64,000 bases of DNA from Bacteroidetes bacterium GWF2_33_38 (GTDB lineage: Bacteria > Bacteroidota > Bacteroidia > Bacteroidales > GWF2-33-38). Location: NCBI GenBank assembly GCA_001769505.1, contig MEOF01000032.1:1-64000 (forward strand), read 5' to 3'. Made by a program: the position numbers and the translations under genes. Below the pieces are notes generated by a model. It saw only the letters and a list, made by a program, of their open reading frames with translations, had not been told where the DNA came from and did not search any database. The first letter of the stretch is position 1. Each line of letters starts with the position of its first letter. Below are positions 44,691-52,806 of this stretch, piece by piece.

Positions 44691-46943
44691 ATGCTATTTC
44701 AAAAAAATATTTATAAAATAGTTTTAAGCTTTATACTTCTTACAACCTTAACAAGTAAGGCCGATAATAAAATTATTTTAGACAGCAGTTATGAGTCCAT
44801 CGTAGTTTTTGATAAAATTACATATTTTGTTGATTCAACAAGGAATCTTGCTGTTAATGATGTTTTTCAAAAATACAAAAGCTGTTCTTTTATACTCAAT
44901 TACGAAGGAATTATTTTTGAAAATCAAAATTTGGGAGATATTTGGTTTGGCTGTTCAATTCTGAACAATACAAATCAAAAATTAAATTATGTACTTAATT
45001 TACCTTCGTTCGATACAATTAACGTTTTTATTTATTGTAGCGATTCTATTGTAAATAAAATTTTAACAGGAAACGGATTTTCGGTTGACCAAAAAGAGAT
45101 AAAAGATGTTCGAAATCTAATGAAATTGTCCATTGATTCTCAAAATGAATTAATTCTGATTTTTAAAATTTCGGGGAATTTTTCTAATATTAAAGACCAT
45201 AATTTAAAATTTGATATAATCAATGAGTATTTATTTACTCAAAATGATAATTCGGAAAGGTACTTTCAAGGTATTTTTCTTGGCGTAATATTAATAATGA
45301 TTTTATACAACTTATTTTTGTTTTTTTCGGTTAAGCATATTAGTTATTTGTATTATGTTTTAATGCTTTTAGGTAGTGGTTTGATTTGGATAAACAATCT
45401 CCATTATCAATTTGAATATTTTATTACTTGGTTACCGCCGATTTCATTAGAATTTTTTGGGCTTGTTGTATCTGCTTTTTTTGGAGTATTCCTTATTTTA
45501 TTTACAAAAAGTTTTTTGGATACTAAAACGAAATTCAAAAAATGGAATATATACCTTAATGTTGTTATCCTGATTATTGTCGTAATTCCTCCTATTCCAT
45601 ATATAGCTCCCAATTTAGGCAAAATATGTTTTTTCGCCTCATTTTTAAGTGGCATTTTAGCCTTTGTTTCTATTTTGGTAATTTCAATTTACGCCTTTAT
45701 AAAAAAATATCGTCCAGCTAGGTATTTTTTACTTGCAAATATTTTTTTCAGCTTCGGTACAATTGCATTTATTTTAGGAAATATTGAAATAATACCTTCT
45801 AATTACTTCACATTTCATGGTATGCAATTTGGAAATATTATAGAAATAGCATTGTTCTCATTAGCTCTTGCTGATAGAATAAATATATTAAAAAAAGAAA
45901 ATGAGCAAAATCAATTGCTAATAATTCAGCAACTTACAGAAAATGATAAGCTAAAAGATAAGGTAAATCGTGAACTAGAAGAAAAAGTAAAAGAAAGAAC
46001 AGCTGAAATATATCAACAAAAAGAAGAAATCGAAGCCCAACGTGATGAAATTGAAGCTCAACGCGACATAGTTATCCAACAAAAAGAACAAATTGAAGAA
46101 ATTCACCAAGAAGTAACCGATAGCATAAACTATGCTCGAAGAATACAAGAAGCCATGTTGCCTGATATAAACATGACAGGTTTTGAAAACCTGTCATGTT
46201 TCATTCTCTTCCGCCCCAAAGATGTTGTAAGTGGTGATTTTTATTGGACTGCTAAAATAAACAATAAACTAATCATTGCTGTTGCTGACTGCACTGGGCA
46301 TGGTGTTCCCGGAGCCTTTATGAGTATGCTGGGCATAAGTTTTTTAAATGAAATTGTACATAAACAAGAAATTACCCTAGCAAACCAAATACTGAATCAA
46401 CTTCGAATTGAAATAATTAATGCCTTACAGCAAAAAGGCGAATCGGGCGAGCAAAAAGACGGAATGGATATGAGCCTCGTGGTAATTGACAATTCACAAT
46501 TTACAATTAATAATTATTGTTCCGCCCAATTTGCAGGAGCTAATAATCCTCTTTACATAGTTAAAAGTTTGTCAAGTCCATCAAGTTATAAAGTTGAAGA
46601 AAACAAAAGTTCTGACTTTATAAACTTTACGAACTTTGAACTTTATGAACTAAAGGCAGACAAAATGCCTATTGCGATATATTTAAAAATGGATGAATTT
46701 ACTAATCACGAAATTGAAATAAATACGGGCGATTGTTTATATTTGATGTCCGATGGATACGAAGACCAATTTGGCGGACCAAATGGAAAAAAATTCTTAT
46801 CTAAAAACCTTAAACAATTATTAATTAACAATGTTCAATTATCAATGCAAGAACAAAAAGAAATTCTGGAAAGTACAATGAATAAATGGATTGGAGATGG
46901 AGAGCAAATTGACGACATTACCATAATGGGAATTAAAATTTAA
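44691..46943 (+). CDS. array gene 6: 7TMR-DISM sensor - SpoIIE phosphatase
   Basis: A 750-aa protein. Signal peptide; 7TMR-DISM extracellular domain ~30-185 (IWFGCSILNNTNQKLNYVLNLPSFDTINVFIY); seven transmembrane helices ~190-390 (FLGVILIMILYNLFLFFSV.., ..FGNIIEIALFSLALADRI); coiled coil ~400-485; SpoIIE domain ~505-750 with all motifs. Only member of the array with seven membrane helices; DISM sensors are thought to bind small ligands or carbohydrates. Its phosphatase is closest to TPR gene 2 (DMSLVVIDNSQF), a sign of sensor exchange. A perfect palindrome lies in frame just before the SpoIIE domain. Confidence 0.9.
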   Translation: MLFQKNIYKIVLSFILLTTLTSKADNKIILDSSYESIVVFDKITYFVDSTRNLAVNDVFQKYKSCSFILNYEGIIFENQNLGDIWFGCSILNNTNQKLNYVLNLPSFDTINVFIYCSDSIVNKILTGNGFSVDQKEIKDVRNLMKLSIDSQNELILIFKISGNFSNIKDHNLKFDIINEYLFTQNDNSERYFQGIFLGVILIMILYNLFLFFSVKHISYLYYVLMLLGSGLIWINNLHYQFEYFITWLPPISLEFFGLVVSAFFGVFLILFTKSFLDTKTKFKKWNIYLNVVILIIVVIPPIPYIAPNLGKICFFASFLSGILAFVSILVISIYAFIKKYRPARYFLLANIFFSFGTIAFILGNIEIIPSNYFTFHGMQFGNIIEIALFSLALADRINILKKENEQNQLLIIQQLTENDKLKDKVNRELEEKVKERTAEIYQQKEEIEAQRDEIEAQRDIVIQQKEQIEEIHQEVTDSINYARRIQEAMLPDINMTGFENLSCFILFRPKDVVSGDFYWTAKINNKLIIAVADCTGHGVPGAFMSMLGISFLNEIVHKQEITLANQILNQLRIEIINALQQKGESGEQKDGMDMSLVVIDNSQFTINNYCSAQFAGANNPLYIVKSLSSPSSYKVEENKSSDFINFTNFELYELKADKMPIAIYLKMDEFTNHEIEINTGDCLYLMSDGYEDQFGGPNGKKFLSKNLKQLLINNVQLSMQEQKEILESTMNKWIGDGEQIDDITIMGIKI
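46169..46201. repeat. perfect 33-nt palindrome inside a coding region
   Basis: Arms AAACATGACAGGTTTT and AAAACCTGTCATGTTT (16 bp each) flank one G. At 33 nt it keeps the frame and encodes most of NMTGFENLSCF between MLPD and ILFRPKD. Paralogues have unrelated sequence here. Confidence 0.9.
46561..46651 (+). repeat. in-frame repeat in the phosphatase loop (type B)
   Basis: Near copy of the repeat in array gene 1 (SSYKVEENKSSDFINFTNFE), with opposing arms 'ttataaagt' and 'actttataa'. Confidence 0.65.
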
Positions 46944-46945
46944 GT

Positions 46946-49336
46946 ATGAAAAAAACACTGCTCATTTATTTTATTCTCATAATAAGTTCATTTTCGTTCG
47001 CAGCAAAAATTGATTCATTAAATCAAAAGCTAAACGAAACACATAGCAATATTTTAAAGGCTAAAATTCTAAGAGAAATTTGTCAACACTATTATACAAT
47101 TAGTAATGATTCAGTTGTAAAATATTCCAAAATAATTACTGATTTTACATCGAATGATACCACTACAATGCTTTGCAAAGCTAAATCTTACGAAGATTTA
47201 GCTTATGTCGCAAATCAAAACAAAAAATTTGAAGATGAAGAAAAATATTATTTAAAAGCAATTGAGCTATTTTTAAAATTAGAGAAAAAAAGTGATTTAA
47301 TAAAGAATTATGGAAACTTAGCAAATTTATTCTTACATACAGCACGTTATGACGAAGCTTTAAAATCTTACAGAAAATCATACGAAATTGCTGAAATATT
47401 AAATGATAGTACAAGCATAATTATATCAAATATAAATATTGGAAATGTTTTTAAAGTACAAGGGAAATATAGCGAAGCCATTCAATGCTATATGTTAGCT
47501 TTAAAAAATTCGGAAAAAATTAAAAACGAAAAATATCAGGCAATTAGTTTAAATAGTATTGGCGTCGTACATTGGGGAAATAAGTCGTATGAAAAAGCTA
47601 TCCAATATATTGAAAAATCACTCGATTTAAGAAATAAACTTAAAGATAAAAAAGGAGCTTCTGTCTGCTACTTGAATATTGGGATAATATACGACGAACA
47701 AGGTAAATTTGACGATGCAATTATAAATTATCAAAAATCGTTGAAATTAAAACGAGAAGTTGATGATAAATCTGGAATTTCAAAATGTTACAACAATTTA
47801 GGTCTAAGTCTCAAAAATAAAAAAAACTATAGTCAAGCAATTGAATACTATTTAAAATCATTAGAAATAAAAAGAGAATATAGCGACAAAGAAGGGATGT
47901 CGTTAGTTTTAGGAAATATCTCAAATCTATATAACACAATAGCTGACTCATCAAATATTTCCGCAAGCGAAAAAAGAGAAAATTATCATAAAGCAATCGA
48001 ATTTGGATTAGAATCATTTCAAATTGCAAATGAAATTAAATCAAATCAATCGCTTCTTTTTGCTGCAAATGCAATTATGTATAGTTATACAAAATTAGAA
48101 AATTTTGAAAAAGCTATTGAATTCGCATACAAAGTAATCGCATATAAAGATTCCTTATTTTCTGATGAAAAAACAAAAGTCATTACTGAAATGGATGTAA
48201 AATATCAAAGCGAAAAACATATACTCGAAATAACAAATCTAGAAAAACAATCACTTCTCGACAAAAAAACAATCGAAATTCAAGATGCACTTAGCAAAAA
48301 ACAACAAATCTTGATTTTTTCTTTTATATTCGGATTCATTATTATACTTACGTTCTCGACCGTTTTGTATCGTTTATTTATCCAAAAGAAAAAGGCTAAC
48401 ACTCTTCTTGCACAACAAAATCAAGAAATTTTACAACAAAAAGAAGAAATTATTGCTCAGCGTGATGAGATTTCTAAACACCGAGATTTAGTTGTTGCTC
48501 AAAAAGAGGAAATTGAAGATAGTATAAACTATGCTAAACGAATTCAAGAAGCCGTACTTCCTATAAGCGAGGCTTCGCGTGCGATGTTGGAAAATCATTT
48601 TATCTTATTTCGTCCAAAAGATATTGTATCTGGAGATTTTTATTGGATTGCAAAAATTCAAAACAGAACAATTATTGCCGTTGCCGATTGCACAGGACAC
48701 GGTGTTCCTGGAGCATTTATGAGTATGTTGGGGATAAGTTTTTTAAACGAAATTGTTCGAAACCAAGAAATTGTAAAAGCAAACCAAATTTTAAATAAGT
48801 TGCGGGAAGAAATTATTAATGCCTTGCAACAAAAAGGCGAATTTGGTGAACAAAAAGACGGAATGGATATGAGTCTTATAATAATTAACAATTCACAATT
48901 AGCAATTAAAAATTTTATTCAAGCCCAATGGGCAGGAGCAAATAATCCGCTTTACATAGTGAAAAGTGAAAAGTTAAAAGTAAAAAACGAAGATAATACT
49001 AAAGTTGACGAACTTTCGACTTTTAACTTTCAACTTGACGAAGTTAAGCCCGATAAAATGCCAATTGCCATTTACGACCGAATGAACGATTTTACAAATC
49101 ATGAATTTGAACTTCAAAAAAACGATTGTATATATTTGCTAAGCGATGGATATGCCGACCAATTTGGAGGACGTAATCACAAAAAATTTCTTTCTAGAAA
49201 TCTTAAGCAATTGTTAATTACAAATTGTCAATTGCCAATGCCAGAGCAGAAAATTATATTAGAAACTACTCTTCTAAATTGGATTGGAGATGGAGAGCAA
49301 ATCGATGATATTACCATTGTGGGAATAAAAATTTAA
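46946..49336 (+). CDS. array gene 7: TPR sensor - SpoIIE phosphatase
   Basis: A 796-aa protein. Signal peptide (..SSFSFAAK); TPRs ~60-400 with units like KCYNNLGLSLKNKKNYSQAIEYYLKSLEI; transmembrane helix ~455-478; coiled coil; SpoIIE domain from HFILFRPKDIVSGDFYW (~551), all motifs present. The phosphatase has the IINNSQLAIKN repeat-derived segment and the type A loop. The 59-nt gap after it is the largest in the array. Starts 2 nt after gene 6. Confidence 0.9.
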   Translation: MKKTLLIYFILIISSFSFAAKIDSLNQKLNETHSNILKAKILREICQHYYTISNDSVVKYSKIITDFTSNDTTTMLCKAKSYEDLAYVANQNKKFEDEEKYYLKAIELFLKLEKKSDLIKNYGNLANLFLHTARYDEALKSYRKSYEIAEILNDSTSIIISNINIGNVFKVQGKYSEAIQCYMLALKNSEKIKNEKYQAISLNSIGVVHWGNKSYEKAIQYIEKSLDLRNKLKDKKGASVCYLNIGIIYDEQGKFDDAIINYQKSLKLKREVDDKSGISKCYNNLGLSLKNKKNYSQAIEYYLKSLEIKREYSDKEGMSLVLGNISNLYNTIADSSNISASEKRENYHKAIEFGLESFQIANEIKSNQSLLFAANAIMYSYTKLENFEKAIEFAYKVIAYKDSLFSDEKTKVITEMDVKYQSEKHILEITNLEKQSLLDKKTIEIQDALSKKQQILIFSFIFGFIIILTFSTVLYRLFIQKKKANTLLAQQNQEILQQKEEIIAQRDEISKHRDLVVAQKEEIEDSINYAKRIQEAVLPISEASRAMLENHFILFRPKDIVSGDFYWIAKIQNRTIIAVADCTGHGVPGAFMSMLGISFLNEIVRNQEIVKANQILNKLREEIINALQQKGEFGEQKDGMDMSLIIINNSQLAIKNFIQAQWAGANNPLYIVKSEKLKVKNEDNTKVDELSTFNFQLDEVKPDKMPIAIYDRMNDFTNHEFELQKNDCIYLLSDGYADQFGGRNHKKFLSRNLKQLLITNCQLPMPEQKIILETTLLNWIGDGEQIDDITIVGIKI
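48958..49041 (+). repeat. in-frame inverted repeat in the phosphatase loop (type A)
   Basis: Same element as at 37096 with a few substitutions (KLKVKNEDNTKVDELSTFNF). Confidence 0.65.
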
Positions 49337-49364
49337 CACACCGCATTATTTCAAGAATTATTAA

Positions 49365-49372
49365 TATATTTG
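49365..49372 (+). promoter_or_regulatory. possible internal promoter of the array
   Basis: TATATTTG matches TAnnTTTG in the only sizeable gap of the array, 23 nt before gene 8. This would make genes 8-10 a separate unit that, like genes 1-7, begins with a propeller sensor. Confidence 0.4.
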
Positions 49373-49395
49373 GATAAACTTGAATTATATATTTA

Positions 49396-52300
49396 ATGAG
49401 ATATTGGAGCTACATATTTATATTAGTGTTTATATTCTTACAATCAGAACTACTAATTGCCCAATATAAACGAATAGGAATACCCTTTGTTACAAATTTT
49501 TCGCCTATCGAATATAAAGCCGGAAATCAAAATTGGGCAATCACACAAGATTCTAGGGGTGTAATGTATTTTGGAAATATTGCAGGCCTGCTCGAATTTG
49601 ATGGAACATCGTGGAAAATTATTGACCCTGTACTTGCTATTGCATTTGCGAAAGATAAAGATGAAACTATTTTTGTCGGTGGCAGAAGCGACTTTGGGTA
49701 CTTAGCTCCCGATTCAATTGGAAATATAAAATATGTTTCTTTACTTCCTCTTGTTCCAGAACCACATAAAAATGTTGATAATATTTGGTCATTAACTTGT
49801 TCCAACAATAAAGTATATTTTTCAAGTGTTAATGGAAAATTATTCATCTATGAAAATGAAAAAATATCAGTTCTTGAAATCGACAAATATCTTGGAGATA
49901 TAACAATATTTAACAATAAAATATTTATCGAATTATCAAGTGGACTTTATACTCTCAAAAACAATTTTCCTATCGAAATTATAGGTGGCGAACTTTTGAG
50001 TAATGCCAACATTCGCAACATGTTTCCATTCGGCGGTGATACGTTGCTAATTGTTACAAGAAGTGAAGGTTTATTTATCTATCACAACAACAAAATCTCT
50101 TCATGGGAAACAGAAACATCTTCATTTTTGAAAGATTATCAAGTTTACCTTGCAACTCAATTACAAAACGGATATATCGCCTTTGGAACTGTCGAAAGCG
50201 GGGTAATTATTATGGATAAAAAAGGCTTTCCAACGCAACATATTAACCGACTAGGTGGAATGATTAACGATGATCACTGTGGAATTTATACTGATAAGCA
50301 AGGAAACATTTGGAGCGGACTTGAATTTGGAATCTCGTACATTCATGTAAATTCTCCTTGGTCAGTTTTTAATGAACTTGCAGGACTTTCAACAGCGTCG
50401 TTTTTATCGGTCGCACTACACAACAACAGACTATATGCAGGAAATGCTCAAGGTTTATTCAGTAAAAATTGGAAAAACGACGATAACCCTCTCCTTCCCG
50501 ATTGGAATTTTGCCAAACAAGCAGGCTTAGATGCACGGAAAGTCTGGGATATTTTACCAGTTAAAAATGATTTATTATTTAGCAGTAGCAATGTTGGCAC
50601 ATATTGTTTAAATGAAAAGTCGTTCTATAAAATATCCGATTTTATCGCTCCTTTTAAATTATTCAAAGAAAGTTATGGAAATTATATATTAGGTGCTGGT
50701 GAACACGCAGGAATACAAATTTTTGAACAAATTAATGATAAATGGGAATTTGTTTCTGAAAATCAAAAAATTGGATATATAAGTGCAATTGAAGAGGGTA
50801 ACAATCATCACTTTTGGGCTTGTCAAGACGAGCAAACAATATTGGAACTAGAACTCATAAAAGACTCAATATCAATTATTCGTACATACGACACATTATT
50901 TGGACTCCCCTCCGAATCATCGGTTTCAATATTAAAATTATTCGACAAAATTCTTTTTGGAACAGAAAAAGGAATCTATATTTTTGATGAAAACAGTAAA
51001 AAATTTCACCCTTACGATGAAATAAATTCACTTATCGGAGCCAATATTTATATTACAGCAATTAAAAATGACAAGAATGGAAAAGCGTGGTTTTGGGCTT
51101 ACGATAATCTTTACGATTTATGTGGATATTTTGAAAAAGACAAAAATGGAAAATTTTCTTGCAAGCTATTTGATAAACCTGTAAATAAAATAAATAGCTT
51201 CACAAACAATACTTTTTTACCTATCGACGAACACAATATTTTGATTGGTTCGAGCAATAATTTAGTTCACTTCGATCCATCTATTTCAATCGAAAAACCG
51301 TTTTTCAATGCTTTAATCCGGAAAGTTTCTTTACCTATTTCAAACGATTCAATAATTTTTAATGGTGCTTTTCTGAATGAAAAAGGCGAACTTATTAACG
51401 AACAAAATAACCACGAAAAAATTGTAATTCCTTACGAATCTAATTCAATAAAATTCAATTTTTCATCAACATATTACGAAGAATATCAACGTAATACATA
51501 TAGCTATAAGTTAGAGGGTTTCGATACCAACTGGTCTTCATGGTCAAATAAAACAGAAAAAGAATATACCAATCTACCTGAAGGAAACTACGTTTTTATG
51601 ATTAAATCACGTAATTTATACGACTTTGAAACGATACCTGCAGCATATCGATTTTCAATTAATCCTCCTTGGTACAGAACAGCTTTAGCTTTCTTTATTT
51701 ATATAATTTTGTTCATTGCATTTGTTTATTTTATCGTAAAAATCAGTATTCGCAAAATCGAAAAAGAAAAAATAAAACTCGAAAAAATCGTTCAACAACG
51801 AACTGCCGAAGTTGTAAAACAAAAGGATGAAATTGTTCTCAAAAATACTGTTTTGGAACAACAAAAAGAGGAAATATCAACTCAAAACGAGGTGCTTAAT
51901 CAACAAAATGAAGAAATTACTTCTCAACGCGACGAAATCGAATCGCAACGAGATATGGTGCTTAAACAAAAAGAGCATATCGAATTAATAAACAAAGAAG
52001 TTACCGACAGCATTAATTATGCACGTCAAATTCAAAATGCATTACTCCCTAATAATGAGATATCGAAAGAGTTAATTGGCGAACATTTCATAATATACAA
52101 ACCTAAAGATATTGTTTCGGGTGATTTTTATTGGCTAGTTGAAGTCGAAAACATAACAGTAGTTGCCGTGGCAGATTGTACAGGACACGGAGTACCGGGT
52201 GGTTTTATGAGTATGCTAGGCATGTCGTTGTTAAAAGAAATCGTTGTAAAAGAATACATTACCAATCCTGCCGTAATTTTAAGACGATTGCGAAAAGAAA

Positions 52301-52806
52301 TAATTAACTCCTTAGGGCAAACTGGAGCAAGTGGAGAACAAAAAGATGGGATGGATATTGCACTTTGTGCTATTGATTTCAAAAACATGAAATTGCAATT
52401 TTCGGGGGCAAATAATCCGCTCTACATAGTTAAAAGTGAAAAGATAATAGTGAAAAATGAAGAAAATACTAAACTTGATGAACTTTCAACTTTTAACTTT
52501 CAACTTGACGAAGTCAAAGGAGATAAAATGCCTATCGCTATTTACGAACGAATGGACAAGTTTACTCTACACGAAATTGATTTACAAATTGGCGATAGCC
52601 TATATATGTTCAGCGATGGTTTCTCAGATCAATTTGGCGGACCAAGGGGCAAAAAATTTATGTCAAAACAATTGAAACAAATATTAATTAATAATTCTCA
52701 ATTATCAATGCAAGAACAAAAAGAAGTTTTAGAAAAAACTTTGTCAGATTGGATTGACGACGGAGAACAAATTGATGATATTACAATTCTAGGAATAAAA
52801 ATATGA
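49396..52806 (+). CDS. array gene 8: propeller sensor - Y_Y_Y - SpoIIE phosphatase
   Basis: A 1136-aa protein. Signal peptide (..QSELLIAQ); divergent beta-propeller ~30-640 (WAITQDSRGVMYFGNIAGLLEFDG, GNIWSGLEFGISYI); Y_Y_Y domain ~670-760; transmembrane helix ~765-787; long coiled coil (~790-880); SpoIIE domain from HFIIYKPKDIVSGDFYW (~896). The core matches gene 1 (AVILRRLRKEIINSLGQ, MDIALCAIDFKNMKLQFSGANNPL), but the loop is the type A repeat of TPR genes 2, 7 and 9. Its stop overlaps the start of gene 9 (ATGA). Confidence 0.9.
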   Translation: MRYWSYIFILVFIFLQSELLIAQYKRIGIPFVTNFSPIEYKAGNQNWAITQDSRGVMYFGNIAGLLEFDGTSWKIIDPVLAIAFAKDKDETIFVGGRSDFGYLAPDSIGNIKYVSLLPLVPEPHKNVDNIWSLTCSNNKVYFSSVNGKLFIYENEKISVLEIDKYLGDITIFNNKIFIELSSGLYTLKNNFPIEIIGGELLSNANIRNMFPFGGDTLLIVTRSEGLFIYHNNKISSWETETSSFLKDYQVYLATQLQNGYIAFGTVESGVIIMDKKGFPTQHINRLGGMINDDHCGIYTDKQGNIWSGLEFGISYIHVNSPWSVFNELAGLSTASFLSVALHNNRLYAGNAQGLFSKNWKNDDNPLLPDWNFAKQAGLDARKVWDILPVKNDLLFSSSNVGTYCLNEKSFYKISDFIAPFKLFKESYGNYILGAGEHAGIQIFEQINDKWEFVSENQKIGYISAIEEGNNHHFWACQDEQTILELELIKDSISIIRTYDTLFGLPSESSVSILKLFDKILFGTEKGIYIFDENSKKFHPYDEINSLIGANIYITAIKNDKNGKAWFWAYDNLYDLCGYFEKDKNGKFSCKLFDKPVNKINSFTNNTFLPIDEHNILIGSSNNLVHFDPSISIEKPFFNALIRKVSLPISNDSIIFNGAFLNEKGELINEQNNHEKIVIPYESNSIKFNFSSTYYEEYQRNTYSYKLEGFDTNWSSWSNKTEKEYTNLPEGNYVFMIKSRNLYDFETIPAAYRFSINPPWYRTALAFFIYIILFIAFVYFIVKISIRKIEKEKIKLEKIVQQRTAEVVKQKDEIVLKNTVLEQQKEEISTQNEVLNQQNEEITSQRDEIESQRDMVLKQKEHIELINKEVTDSINYARQIQNALLPNNEISKELIGEHFIIYKPKDIVSGDFYWLVEVENITVVAVADCTGHGVPGGFMSMLGMSLLKEIVVKEYITNPAVILRRLRKEIINSLGQTGASGEQKDGMDIALCAIDFKNMKLQFSGANNPLYIVKSEKIIVKNEENTKLDELSTFNFQLDEVKGDKMPIAIYERMDKFTLHEIDLQIGDSLYMFSDGFSDQFGGPRGKKFMSKQLKQILINNSQLSMQEQKEVLEKTLSDWIDDGEQIDDITILGIKI
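52429..52512 (+). repeat. in-frame inverted repeat in the phosphatase loop (type A)
   Basis: Nearly base-identical to the tracts at 37096 and 54959 over ~60 nt, although the host gene belongs to a different phosphatase subtype. Confidence 0.7.
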
